Origin: Comamonadaceae bacterium
GTDB taxonomy: Bacteria > Pseudomonadota > Gammaproteobacteria > Burkholderiales > Burkholderiaceae_C
Length of the DNA: 50,175 bases
Assembly: GCA_947373605.1 (NCBI GenBank)
Contig: CANBYM010000007.1
Span: 1 to 50,175, forward strand
Direction of reading: 5' to 3'
Numbering within the stretch: the first letter of the stretch is position 1; each line of letters starts with the position of its first letter. Shown one piece after another: positions 8,100-16,863 of this stretch. The position numbers and the translations under genes are program-made. The notes below the pieces were generated by a model. That model worked only from the letters and a program-made list of their open reading frames with translations, was not told where the DNA came from and ran no database searches.

Positions 8100-9362
8100 C
8101 TATTGCAAAGTCGGTTGCATGCGCTTCCAGCTGAATGGGCCGAATGCGTCCAGATCATGTTTGGCATTGGCCATCGGATCAATGCGCAACTTCAGCCATT
8201 CCAAGGGCATGGTTTCGCCATGGACGACGATGCGATGAAAGTTTGGTACGTTATAGCCGTTGGGCTGGGCCATATAGGCATCCATCGGGCTCTTGCGCGC
8301 GGTGATCAATGCTTCGGCACGTTTGTCCGAGCACGAAATTGCCGGTTTTCCGGATTCCACTTCAATGGCGCACGGGGCACCCTTCAAAAGCGGGTTATCA
8401 GAGCGATAAGTGTGGGAGTCGCCCATGATCATCAAGACGGGCATTCCGTAGGCCTTCGTACCCTCGGCAATCTTGTCAAGGTACGGTTTGTAAGCGCTGA
8501 GGTGAGCCGTACCGGATGCCGCTTCATCCACATCCCACATGTCCGCCTGCGTCAGAATGACCATAGCAACATTGCCGTTGGTTGTGGCTTGGTTGTACGC
8601 GGACTCTATCCACCGCAGCGTTGTGGCAGTGCGTTCAGCGACTTCCTTTTGCTGCCTGGCGTCCATCGACGGCACTCCGTACCATGGGTCGGTACCATTG
8701 TTGGAACCGCCCGGGATGTTTAGGGTGACGAAAAGTACACCGGACTTTTCCCACCGGACGTTTTCTACAAAGGCCTTGTCACCAGGGTGGGCGGGATTGA
8801 AATCGACAGCCTGTGAAACCACCGGCATGGGCGCACCCAAAGTTTGACCTGGTTTGGTAAAAAACATAGAACGGACCAATTCCAAGTTGGCTATGGGGTC
8901 ACCCTTGGCATAGTCAACAAACTTTCCGTTTGCGTCAACAACATAGTCAATGGTGCCGGTCGCCTTGTTGAAGCTTCCCCCGCCTTCTTTGGCCTTATGG
9001 CAGTCCATCCACTCATTGTCGCCAAGGGTATAAACCAGGGGCTTTTTAAAAGCGGCCCAATGTTCAAAAACGGTCTGGTTATATGCCTGTGTGCAGTACT
9101 GTTTACCAGCATGAATGTCGCCAATATGTGCAACCAGTGAAACTTCGGCGTCAGCATTGATTGCTGAAATAAAGTGCGGATGGGCAATCATTTGCCGGTT
9201 GTCTGTGGGCGACGTGCCATAGGGGATGTCGCCGATTACTGCAACAGTGAACGCGGAGGGTTGTTCATCGCCCGATTTGCTACTCATAACGGTGCAAGCG
9301 CCTAATGCACAGACAAGCGCAATTGCCAACGCAGAACGAGGAAAGCTGAGGATTTTTTGCAT
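8100..9362 (-). CDS. Metallophosphoesterase-like lipoprotein
   Basis: 420 residues. The N-terminus has a lipobox, C-A-L-G-A-C, so the cysteine near residue 23 is the likely lipidation site. Phosphoesterase motifs follow: V-A-V-I-G-D-I-P-Y-G, V-A-H-I-G-D-I-H-A-G, T-L-G-D-N-E-W and a late M-G-D-S-H-T-Y, which fit the metal ligands of calcineurin-like phosphatases with some deviations. It is therefore a surface or periplasmic membrane-anchored hydrolase of unknown substrate. The gene stands alone with its own terminator. A long poorly conserved middle part (about residues 150-260) is not assigned. Confidence 0.75.
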   Translation of the reverse strand: MQKILSFPRSALAIALVCALGACTVMSSKSGDEQPSAFTVAVIGDIPYGTSPTDNRQMIAHPHFISAINADAEVSLVAHIGDIHAGKQYCTQAYNQTVFEHWAAFKKPLVYTLGDNEWMDCHKAKEGGGSFNKATGTIDYVVDANGKFVDYAKGDPIANLELVRSMFFTKPGQTLGAPMPVVSQAVDFNPAHPGDKAFVENVRWEKSGVLFVTLNIPGGSNNGTDPWYGVPSMDARQQKEVAERTATTLRWIESAYNQATTNGNVAMVILTQADMWDVDEAASGTAHLSAYKPYLDKIAEGTKAYGMPVLMIMGDSHTYRSDNPLLKGAPCAIEVESGKPAISCSDKRAEALITARKSPMDAYMAQPNGYNVPNFHRIVVHGETMPLEWLKLRIDPMANAKHDLDAFGPFSWKRMQPTLQ

Positions 9363-9496
9363 AGAGTATGAAATAGAAATCGGGGTGTGAGCGTTCTGGC
9401 TCAGAATAGAACCAACTCAAATATTGGGCCCGCAAATTGTGTCAAGTACATGACAATTCGCGGACTTTAAGAACTTTGCATTGAAAGTATGAAACC

Positions 9497-9874
9497 GTGA
9501 ATTTGATGGGTAACCTATTAACTGTTTCCGTAATGCTGTGGGTGTTCTGCGGATCTATCGCCAGCGCACAAGACGCGGGAATATGTCGAAGCACGTGTGA
9601 GGCAGACAAGCAACAGTGCCGCACCGGACTTGGCAAACCCGATCCAGCCAGTGTTGCGACTACCGCGGGTGTAATCGCACTGGGGCTGAGCCTGCCGCAG
9701 GCGTACACCCGACCACTCACGCCAATCGGAAACCCACGCGATGAAGTTGACGCCAGGCAGCGCGCCGATCAGGAAAGCAAAATGGCCCGCATGGAACGCG
9801 ACGGTCAGTGCAACAGCTACTATATGCAGTGCCTCGGGGCCTGCCAAAGCGAAGAATCCAAAGCACAACCATGA
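9497..9874 (+). CDS. Small exported six-cysteine protein of unknown function
   Basis: 125 residues from GTG 9497; ATG 9506 is equally possible. The first 24 residues form a signal peptide ending S-I-A-S-A-Q. The mature part has exactly six cysteines, arranged as C-X3-C-X6-C near the N-terminus and C-X6-C-X3-C near the C-terminus. This mirror-image spacing suggests two helices packed antiparallel and joined by disulfides in the periplasm. Between them lies a short hydrophobic Ala/Gly/Leu stretch followed by a charged region. The stop overlaps the start of the CoA-transferase gene (ATGA). I do not recognise the family. The signal peptide itself also contains one cysteine (W-V-F-C-G). Confidence 0.72.
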   Translation: MNLMGNLLTVSVMLWVFCGSIASAQDAGICRSTCEADKQQCRTGLGKPDPASVATTAGVIALGLSLPQAYTRPLTPIGNPRDEVDARQRADQESKMARMERDGQCNSYYMQCLGACQSEESKAQP

Positions 9875-11109
9875 CAGAAAAAGCATCAGCTTTGTCGCAC
9901 CTTAAGGTGCTGGACCTTTCCCGGGTGCTCGCAGGCCCGTGGTGCACCCAGATATTGGCCGACATGGGCGCCGACGTCATCAAAGTGGAACGGCCTGGCG
10001 CGGGCGACGATACCCGGCATTGGGGCCCACCGTTTTTGAAGGATGCACAGGGCAATGACACGCGCCACGCAAGTTACTTCACCGCTTGCAACCGCAATAA
10101 GCGCTCCATCACTATCGACATAGCCAAGCCTGAAGGCCAGGCACTTATCCGAACGATGGCGCTGCAAAGCGACATCGTGGTGGAAAACTTCAAGGTCGGT
10201 GGATTGGCGCAATATGGCCTGGATTATGAAAGCTTAAAAGCACTCAACTCGCGCTTGATTTACTGCTCCATCACCGGCTTCGGGCAGGACGGACCCTATG
10301 CCGAACGCGCAGGATACGACCTGATGGTCCAGGCCATGAGCGGCATGATGAGCATCACCGGCAAGCCGGATGGCGAGCCCATGCGCGTCGGTGTGGCGCT
10401 GACTGATTTGTTCACTGGCGTCTACGCCAGCAGTGCGATCCTGGCAGCGCTGGAAGTACGCAACCGCACCGGCGCGGGTCAGCACATCGACATGGCTTTG
10501 CTTGACGTAGGCATGGCCATATTGGCCAATCAGGCGGCGGGCTTTTTGAATACCGGCAATGTACCCATGCGCCAGGGCAATAGCCACCCCAGCCTAGCAC
10601 CGTATCAGGACTTTGAAACCCGCGATGGCGCCATGCTGCTGGCCGTGGGCAACGATGGACAGTTCGCCCGCTTCTGCGAGGCCGCAGGTCACCCCGAATG
10701 GTCCGCCGATGCGCGCTTCGCACTTGGCTTTGACCGGGTGAAAAACCGTGACGCCTTGATACCCATGATGCAGGCCGTCACCCGCACGCGCACTACCGCG
10801 GAGTGGATCTCCACGCTGGAGCATCGCGCCGTCCCTTGCGGGCCGATCAACACCGTCGGACAGGCGTTTGCCGACGAGCAGGTGAAAGCGCGTGGACTCA
10901 AAGTCACCCAAAACACCACCGAGCAAGCGCGCGCGCAAACTGCGGTGCAGGAGATTGCCACCGTTGCCAGCCCGCTGCGCCTGATGAACACGCCGCCCGT
11001 TTTGCGCAACGCGCCACCGGCACTCGGTGAACACACGGATGAAGTGCTGACAGGTCTGGGACTGAGCGTGTCGGATATCGCAGCTTTGCGCAATGCATCG
11101 GTCATTTAG
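9871..11109 (+). CDS. CaiB/BaiF-family (class III) CoA-transferase
   Basis: 412 residues from ATG 9871. It has the family blocks V-L-D-L-S-R-V-L-A-G-P-W, A-D-V-I-K-V-E-R-P, S-I-T-G-F-G-Q-D-G-P-Y and A-G-Y-D-L-M-V-Q-A-M-S-G. The aspartate in G-Y-D is the expected catalytic residue that forms the acyl anhydride and CoA thioester. Members move CoA between acids such as formate/oxalate, carnitine or dicarboxylates. The overall style is like the glutarate/succinate-type enzymes, but I cannot fix the substrate. The 5' end overlaps the six-cysteine protein gene by 4 bases, and the EamA exporter gene starts just after the stop. Confidence 0.9.
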   Translation: MTEKASALSHLKVLDLSRVLAGPWCTQILADMGADVIKVERPGAGDDTRHWGPPFLKDAQGNDTRHASYFTACNRNKRSITIDIAKPEGQALIRTMALQSDIVVENFKVGGLAQYGLDYESLKALNSRLIYCSITGFGQDGPYAERAGYDLMVQAMSGMMSITGKPDGEPMRVGVALTDLFTGVYASSAILAALEVRNRTGAGQHIDMALLDVGMAILANQAAGFLNTGNVPMRQGNSHPSLAPYQDFETRDGAMLLAVGNDGQFARFCEAAGHPEWSADARFALGFDRVKNRDALIPMMQAVTRTRTTAEWISTLEHRAVPCGPINTVGQAFADEQVKARGLKVTQNTTEQARAQTAVQEIATVASPLRLMNTPPVLRNAPPALGEHTDEVLTGLGLSVSDIAALRNASVI

Positions 11110-11110
11110 C

Positions 11111-11992
11111 ATGCCCGCTGCCTTGCCGCTGCGCCACTTTTTCCTCGCGCTGGCAGTTGTGGCGGTGTGGGGCACCAACTTTGTGGTCATCAAACTGGCG
11201 TTGAACCACTTGCCGCCCTTGTTATTTGCGGCACTGCGTTACACGTTCGCCTTGTTTCCCGCGCTATTTTTTGTACGGGTACCGCAGGTAGGGTGGAAGA
11301 ACCTGGCAACCTACGGGGTGCTCATCGGTGCCGGCATGTTTGGCTTGCTCTTTCTGGCGATCAACGGGCACATTTCACCGGGCATTGCGTCGCTGGTGGT
11401 GCAGATGCAGGTGTTTTTTACCATCGGCTTATCCATGCGTATCAGTGGCGAAAAAGTTCAGCCCTTCCAATGGCTGGCGCTGCTACTGGCGACTGCCGGA
11501 ATCGCCACGATTGGTTTCCATACCGACGGCACCACCACCGTGTTGGGGCTGGTTCTGGTGTTGTGCGCTGCGTTGTCCTGGTCTGGTGGAAATATTGCAG
11601 CCAAGCAAGGTGCTCCCAGCAACATGCTGGCCTACGTAGTGTGGGCCAGCGCTTTTGCATTGCCCCCGCTGTACGGTCTTTCGTTTGTATTCGAAGGGTG
11701 GGATGCTATTGCAAAAGGGCTGCAGGACGGGGATGCCGTCACTTGGGCTGCGGTGGCGTGGCAGTCCTGGGGCAATACATTGTTCGGTTATGCCGCGTGG
11801 GGCTGGTTGTTGGCCCGCCACCCGGCTGCCACGATTACGCCCATGGCGCTACTGGTGCCAGTGTTCGGCATGGGCGCGTCCGCATTTTGGCTGGGTGAGT
11901 CCTTGCCGCCGTGGAAGCTGATTGCGGCAGCGCTGGTGATGGGTGGCTTGGCGGTGAACCTGCTGTGGCCGCGCTGGCGGCGCACCATCTAA
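11111..11992 (+). CDS. EamA/DMT-family inner-membrane exporter
   Basis: 293 residues (299 if the in-frame ATG at 11093, which overlaps the CoA-transferase, is used). Ten hydrophobic segments in two five-helix EamA halves are visible. The first is A-L-A-V-V-A-V-W-G-T-N-F-V-V-I-K, and the second half opens with V-L-V-L-C-A-A-L-S-W-S-G-G-N. The W-G-x-N-F motif is typical of the amino-acid or metabolite exporters of this family, for example the O-acetylserine/cysteine exporter. Substrate unknown. It is probably in one transcript with the two preceding genes and converges on uup. Confidence 0.87.
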   Translation: MPAALPLRHFFLALAVVAVWGTNFVVIKLALNHLPPLLFAALRYTFALFPALFFVRVPQVGWKNLATYGVLIGAGMFGLLFLAINGHISPGIASLVVQMQVFFTIGLSMRISGEKVQPFQWLALLLATAGIATIGFHTDGTTTVLGLVLVLCAALSWSGGNIAAKQGAPSNMLAYVVWASAFALPPLYGLSFVFEGWDAIAKGLQDGDAVTWAAVAWQSWGNTLFGYAAWGWLLARHPAATITPMALLVPVFGMGASAFWLGESLPPWKLIAAALVMGGLAVNLLWPRWRRTI

Positions 11993-12002
11993 GCGCAGCC
12001 GT

Positions 12003-13976
12003 TCAAGCGGCGGGAACTCCCAGCACTTCCCAACGTTCCAGCGCCAGCATCAACTCTTCGTCAATTTGTGCATTGCGCGCCGCCATCACCAGCGCACGCG
12101 CGTTGTCCTTGGCAAACAAACTGCCGTCCGCTAATGCATCGGCAATGTTCTTTTGCTCTGCTTCCAGGTCGGCAATGCGCTGCGGCAGACCATCGAGTTC
12201 GCGTTGTTCTTTGAAGCTGAGCTTGCGGGCCTTCACTGCGGGCGCGGGTGCGACAGTGGCGGCAGGTGTAGGGGTTGCAACGGCAGTAGGAGCAGTTTTG
12301 GCCGTCTGATCGCGGCCGTAGTTAAACGGAGACGCGCCTTTTTGCCCCTTGCTTTGCGCAATGTCGCTGGCGCGTTTGCTTTGGGTTAGCCAGTCACTCA
12401 CGCCGCCTTCGTACTCGCGCCAGTGCGCGTCGCCCTCGTAGGCGATGGTGCTGGTAACCACATTGTCCAGAAAGGTACGGTCGTGGCTGACCAGGAACAC
12501 GGTGCCATCGTAGTTTTGTAGCAAGTCTTCCAGCAGCTCCAGCGTGTCGATATCCAGATCGTTGGTGGGCTCGTCTAGCACCAGTACGTTGGCCGGGCGG
12601 GCGAACAATCGCGCCAGAAGCAGGCGGTTGCGCTCGCCGCCGCTCAAGGAACGCACCGGTGAATTGGCGCGTGCAGGCGAGAACAGAAAGTCGCCCAGAT
12701 AGCTCTTGACGTGTTTGCGCTGATTGCCGATTTCAATCCATTCCGAGCCCGGGCTAATGAAATCTTCCAGTGTCGCGTCCATGTCCAGCGCGTTGCGCAT
12801 CTGGTCAAAGTACGCCACGGCGATATTGGCACCCTGGCGCACCGTGCCCCACGGGCTGTGGCCGGGTTCCGGTGCCGGTGCGTTGGCCGGCGCGGGGTCA
12901 GGCTGGTATTCGCCCAGAATGAGTTTGAGCAAGGTGGTCTTGCCTGCGCCGTTAGGTCCGAGCAGGCCGATCTTGTCGCCGCGCAAGATGGTGGCCGAGA
13001 AGTCGCGCACGATGGCCCGGTCGCCAAATGTTTTAGACACGTGCGTGAGCTCCGCCACCAGCTTGCCGCTCTTGTCGCCGCTGCTCACATCCATGTTCAC
13101 ACTGCCGACCACTTCGCGGCGTGCTTCACGTTTGGCGCGCAGTTCGCCCAGGCGCACGATTCGGGCCTGCGCGCGGGTACGGCGTGCTTCTACGCCTTTG
13201 CGGATCCACACCTCTTCCTGTGCCAGCAACTTGTCGGCGCGCGCGTTGATCACGGCCTCCTGCGCGAGTTGCTCTTCCTTTTGCACCAGATAGGCTGCGA
13301 AGTTGCCGGGGTAGGACAGCAGCTTGCCGCGGTCAAGTTCCACAATGCGCGTGGCCACGTTGTCCAAAAAGGAGCGGTCGTGGGTGATGGTGATGATGGA
13401 GCCTTTAAAGTCCACCAACAAGCCTTCCAGCCATTCAATGCTGTCCAAGTCCAGGTGGTTGGTCGGCTCGTCCAGCAGCAGTACATCGGGCTGCGCTACC
13501 AGTGCCTGTGCCAGAGCGACACGTTTCTTGGTGCCTCCCGAGAGGGTGCTCACAATGACTTCGGGGTCGAGGTGCAGGCGGTGCAAGGTTTCGTTAACGC
13601 GTTGCTCCCAGTTCCAACCGTCCAGCGCTTCAATCTCGCCCTGCATGGCGTCCAGATCGCCGTGCCCTTGGCAATACTCTTCAATCAGGTTGATAACGCG
13701 TGCCAAGCCCTCGCGCACCGCTTCGAAAACGGTCGCCTCTGCGTCGAGCAGAGGCTCCTGTGCAACATAAGAAATGCGCGTGTGGCTCTGCACCTGCACA
13801 ACGCCGTCGTCCGGTTTTTCCATGCCGCCCAGAATTTTGAGCATGGAGGATTTACCGGCGCCGTTGCGGCCGATCAGGCCGACGCGTTCGGCGGTCTCTA
13901 AAGAAAAATCAGCGTGGTCGAGAAGGGGAACGTGCCCGAATGCCAGCTGGGCGTCAAGTAAGGTGATAAGTGCCAT
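12003..13976 (-). CDS. uup: ABC-F ATPase Uup
   Basis: 657 residues. Two ATP-binding cassettes are present: G-R-N-G-A-G-K-S with L-S-G-G-T-K-K-R and L-L-D-E-P-T-N-H-L-D in the first, and G-P-N-G-A-G-K-T with L-S-G-G-E-R-N-R and L-D-E-P-T-N-D-L-D in the second. The N-D-L-D variant in the second cassette, together with a C-terminal coiled coil (after an Ala/Pro linker, residues about 575-650), is characteristic of Uup. Uup acts on ribosomes or branched DNA and affects precise excision of transposons. It is a cytoplasmic protein without membrane segments. Nothing unusual in length. Confidence 0.93.
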   Translation of the reverse strand: MALITLLDAQLAFGHVPLLDHADFSLETAERVGLIGRNGAGKSSMLKILGGMEKPDDGVVQVQSHTRISYVAQEPLLDAEATVFEAVREGLARVINLIEEYCQGHGDLDAMQGEIEALDGWNWEQRVNETLHRLHLDPEVIVSTLSGGTKKRVALAQALVAQPDVLLLDEPTNHLDLDSIEWLEGLLVDFKGSIITITHDRSFLDNVATRIVELDRGKLLSYPGNFAAYLVQKEEQLAQEAVINARADKLLAQEEVWIRKGVEARRTRAQARIVRLGELRAKREARREVVGSVNMDVSSGDKSGKLVAELTHVSKTFGDRAIVRDFSATILRGDKIGLLGPNGAGKTTLLKLILGEYQPDPAPANAPAPEPGHSPWGTVRQGANIAVAYFDQMRNALDMDATLEDFISPGSEWIEIGNQRKHVKSYLGDFLFSPARANSPVRSLSGGERNRLLLARLFARPANVLVLDEPTNDLDIDTLELLEDLLQNYDGTVFLVSHDRTFLDNVVTSTIAYEGDAHWREYEGGVSDWLTQSKRASDIAQSKGQKGASPFNYGRDQTAKTAPTAVATPTPAATVAPAPAVKARKLSFKEQRELDGLPQRIADLEAEQKNIADALADGSLFAKDNARALVMAARNAQIDEELMLALERWEVLGVPAA

Positions 13977-14036
13977 GTGGCCGTGATTATCCCTTGCGCC
14001 TGCAACTACCGATTACCACCGGGTATTGCGTCGCTG

Positions 14037-15200
14037 TCAGACCACCCGGTTGCGGCCGCGTTGTTTCGCCAGGTAAAGCGCTTTGTCTGCGTCGTTGTAC
14101 AGCGTGTCAAACGTCAGTTTTTCTGCAGCCGTGGTGCCGGCGAGGCCAATGCTCACCGTTGATCGGATCACTGTCTTTTCAAAATGGGTGGGCTTGGCTT
14201 CCAGCCGCGCGCGTACTTTTTCAGCCAACATACGCGCCGCAGCGGCACTAGTGCCCGGCAACAGGATGATGAACTCCTCGCCACCCAGACGTCCTGCCAG
14301 ATCGGTGCTGCGAACGGTACTGGCGAGCAGTGTGGCGACGTTTTTCAACACCGCATCGCCCGCCGGATGGCCCCAGGTGTCATTGACGCGCTTGAAGTGG
14401 TCCAGATCCAGCAGCAGGATGGCGGTAGAGCTACCCTGGCGTTGCGCACGGTCGAGTTCTAGGCGTGTCAATTCGACAAAGGTGTTGCGGTTGTACAGGC
14501 CGGTGAGCCCGTCAAGTCGGGTCAGGCGCTCCAGGTCGCGCTGTTTGGATTGCAGGTCTTCGTTGGCTTTGGACAACTGACCCTGTTGCAGCGTGATGGT
14601 GACAAAGTTGCGCCACAACAAAAGTGACAAGCCCCACCCCATTAGTGTGGCGGCAAATCCGTTAAGCCGGTTGGACAGCAATTGGTCGGGGTTACTTTGG
14701 GTGATGCCGATCGCCATAAAGTAGGCGGCATAGCTGAGGCCGTAGATCGCCGCAGAAGCACCGGGGCGCAAATAAACCGCCAAACCGCCCAAAGTGCAGG
14801 CCAAGACGTACGCTGTAACGTTGGGGGTCACCCACTGGTCTACCGCGACGATGCATACCGAAATGCCCATGCCCGAAAGAATGCAAATCCAGATCAGCCA
14901 GCGGGTACTCGCCGCCCGGTGGGCATCGCGCAGCACATGGGTCAGGTAGCCGAAGCTGCCCATGACCAATGCCATGGTGAGCTGTGCCCACAGCAAAGCC
15001 CATTTCCAGTGCGCAACCGTCTCGGAAGGGCCGTTAAATAGCTGTACCGCCAGAACCAAAACACCCATCAAGTTGAGTGCCGCAATCAGCGGACACAACA
15101 CCACGCTACGTCGCAAATTGACGACGACGTCTTCATTTGCAACTTGCGCATGCTCTGTGCGCCAGCGTTGCAACTCCCTGCGCCAATCCGGTAAATACAC
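14037..15200 (-). CDS. Membrane diguanylate cyclase (GGDEF) with N-terminal multi-helix sensor
   Basis: 387 residues from GTG 15200. Six hydrophobic helices lie between about residues 30 and 200, followed by a short coiled coil (Q-L-S-K-A-N-E-D-L-Q-S-K-Q) and a GGDEF domain with L-T-R-L-D-G-L-T-G-L-Y-N-R. The active site reads G-G-E-E-F and an R-S-T-D inhibitory site lies five residues ahead of it. It should therefore be an active, product-inhibited c-di-GMP synthase in the inner membrane. No phosphodiesterase domain is present. The MshE ATPase elsewhere in this window carries a c-di-GMP-binding-type domain, a possible but unproven target. A terminator for mmsA lies in its upstream region. 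Confidence 0.92.
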   Translation of the reverse strand: MYLPDWRRELQRWRTEHAQVANEDVVVNLRRSVVLCPLIAALNLMGVLVLAVQLFNGPSETVAHWKWALLWAQLTMALVMGSFGYLTHVLRDAHRAASTRWLIWICILSGMGISVCIVAVDQWVTPNVTAYVLACTLGGLAVYLRPGASAAIYGLSYAAYFMAIGITQSNPDQLLSNRLNGFAATLMGWGLSLLLWRNFVTITLQQGQLSKANEDLQSKQRDLERLTRLDGLTGLYNRNTFVELTRLELDRAQRQGSSTAILLLDLDHFKRVNDTWGHPAGDAVLKNVATLLASTVRSTDLAGRLGGEEFIILLPGTSAAAARMLAEKVRARLEAKPTHFEKTVIRSTVSIGLAGTTAAEKLTFDTLYNDADKALYLAKQRGRNRVV

Positions 15201-15220
15201 GTGTGTGCCTACAACTAAAA

Positions 15221-15242
15221 ACGCCCATCTTACGATGGGCGT
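15221..15242 (-). terminator. Rho-independent terminator after mmsA
   Basis: A perfect 9-base stem, ACGCCCATC (15221-15229) with GATGGGCGT (15234-15242), has a 4-base loop. On the minus strand it runs into TTTTAG. Confidence 0.88.
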
Positions 15243-15263
15243 GTGGTGGTTGGAATCAGCGTC

Positions 15264-16769
15264 TTATTTGCTGCTGGGGAAGCTGAACACGGTACCCTCA
15301 CGCACTCCAGCCGACGGCCAGCGCTGCGTGATGGTTTTGCGCTTGGTATAGAAGCGCACTGCGTCCGGGCCGTAGGCATGCAGATCGCCGAACAGCGAAC
15401 GCTTCCAGCCGCCGAACGAGTGGTACGCCACAGGCACTGGCAATGGGACGTTGACTCCGACCATTCCAACTAGGATGTTGTCAGTGAAGTAGCGCGCCGC
15501 TTCGCCGTCGCGGGTGAAGATGCAGGTGCCGTTGCCATACTCATGGGCGTCAATCAGGTCCATCGCTTCTTGCAATGTTTTGACACGCACCACACCCAGC
15601 ACCGGTCCGAAAATCTCTTCCTGATAAATCTTCATGCCGGGCTTGACGTTGTCAAACAGGCAGGGGCCCAGGAAGTAGCCGTCTTCATGTCCGGCCACTT
15701 TCACGCCGCGGCCATCCACTAGCAGCGTCGCGCCTTCTGCCACACCCTGGTCCACATAGCCCTTGACTTTCTCAAAATGCGGCTTGGTCACTAGCGGACC
15801 CATGTCGCTCTTGGCATCAAAGCCGGAGCCCACGGTCATTTTGGCCATCTCGGCCTTCAGACCTGCAATGACAGCTTCTGCAGTGCTATCGCCCACGGCA
15901 ACGACCAGCGGAATCGCCATGCAGCGCTCGCCGCAGGAGCCGAATGCGGCACCCATCAGCGCGTTCACTGCATTGGGTACATCAGCGTCGGGCATGACCA
16001 CGGCGTGGTTCTTGGCACCGCCCAGAGCTTGCACGCGTTTACCGTGCTTGCAGCCTTCGGAATAAATGTATTCAGCAATCGGCGTGGAGCCGACAAAGCT
16101 CACGGCCTTGACGCGCGGATCGGTCAGCAGCGTGTCCACGGCTTCCTTATCGCCATTGACCACATTGAGCACACCGGGCGGCAAACCTGCCTCGAGCGCC
16201 AGCTCTGCAATGCGGAGCGTGCTAGTCGGGTCACGCTCGGAAGGCTTCAAAATGAAGCAGTTGCCGCAGGCCACAGCCATCGGCCACATCCACAAAGGCA
16301 CCATGGCAGGGAAGTTGAACGGCGTGATGCCGGCGGTCACACCCAGAGCCTGGAACTCGCTCCAGGAATCAATGGCCGGGCCTACGTTTTTGCTGTGTTC
16401 GCCCTTTAGTAACTCAGGAGCGTAAGAGGCGTATTCCACGTTTTCAATGCCGCGCTGCAGTTCACCCAAAGCGTCGGACAACACCTTGCCGTGTTCGGCG
16501 GTGATCATCTGGCAGATCTCATCGGCGTGCTTTTCCAATAGCACCTTGAAGTTGCCCATAACTCGCGCGCGCTTGAGCGGGGGCGTATTGCGCCAGGCGG
16601 GGAAGGCGGCTTGTGCGTTGGCAATGGCTTCTTCAACCGTGGCTTTGGAGGCCAGCAGCACTTGCTTTTCGGCCTTGCCGGTGGCCGGATTAAATACCTC
16701 TTGCGAACGGCTCGGGGTGGTGACGGATTTGCCGCCGATGAGGTGGCCGACGATGGGGAGTGTGGACAT
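15264..16769 (-). CDS. mmsA: CoA-acylating methylmalonate-semialdehyde dehydrogenase
   Basis: 501 residues from ATG 16769; a TTG at 16781 is less likely. It has the aldehyde dehydrogenase core I-T-P-F-N-F-P-A-M-V-P-L-W-M-W-P, the cofactor glycine motif F-V-G-S-T-P-I, and the nucleophile in G-S-C-G-E-R-C-M-A-I. This cysteine context is that of MmsA rather than ordinary aldehyde dehydrogenases. The enzyme converts malonate semialdehyde to acetyl-CoA or methylmalonate semialdehyde to propionyl-CoA. It lies directly downstream of bauA, so beta-alanine breakdown (transaminase product malonate semialdehyde) is the likely role. A terminator-like hairpin separates the two genes. Confidence 0.93.
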   Translation of the reverse strand: MSTLPIVGHLIGGKSVTTPSRSQEVFNPATGKAEKQVLLASKATVEEAIANAQAAFPAWRNTPPLKRARVMGNFKVLLEKHADEICQMITAEHGKVLSDALGELQRGIENVEYASYAPELLKGEHSKNVGPAIDSWSEFQALGVTAGITPFNFPAMVPLWMWPMAVACGNCFILKPSERDPTSTLRIAELALEAGLPPGVLNVVNGDKEAVDTLLTDPRVKAVSFVGSTPIAEYIYSEGCKHGKRVQALGGAKNHAVVMPDADVPNAVNALMGAAFGSCGERCMAIPLVVAVGDSTAEAVIAGLKAEMAKMTVGSGFDAKSDMGPLVTKPHFEKVKGYVDQGVAEGATLLVDGRGVKVAGHEDGYFLGPCLFDNVKPGMKIYQEEIFGPVLGVVRVKTLQEAMDLIDAHEYGNGTCIFTRDGEAARYFTDNILVGMVGVNVPLPVPVAYHSFGGWKRSLFGDLHAYGPDAVRFYTKRKTITQRWPSAGVREGTVFSFPSSK

Positions 16770-16802
16770 GAATGAACTCAATTAATCAAAAAAACAAAAA
16801 CA

Positions 16803-16820
16803 CGGGCCTGTAAAGGCCCG
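16803..16820 (-). terminator. Intercistronic terminator between bauA and mmsA
   Basis: CGGGCCT (16803-16809) and AGGCCCG (16814-16820) pair around GTAA. On the minus strand the stem is followed by TGTTTTTGTTTTTTTG, a strong U-tract. It lies after the bauA stop and before the mmsA start, so it should lower mmsA expression relative to bauA or insulate the two genes. Confidence 0.88.
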
Positions 16821-16863
16821 GTTACTTGGTTGGCAGGTGCGCAGTATGACCTGCGCGCTGCAT

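Noticed and set aside
9497-9874. Six-cysteine protein as a CHCH (twin CX9C) protein
   Set aside because: The spacing is C-X3-C-X6-C and its mirror, not CX9C, and the protein has a bacterial signal peptide.
12711-13901. 396-codon plus-strand ORF
   Set aside because: It lies entirely opposite uup, which has clear ABC-F motifs; it is an antisense shadow of the high-GC gene.
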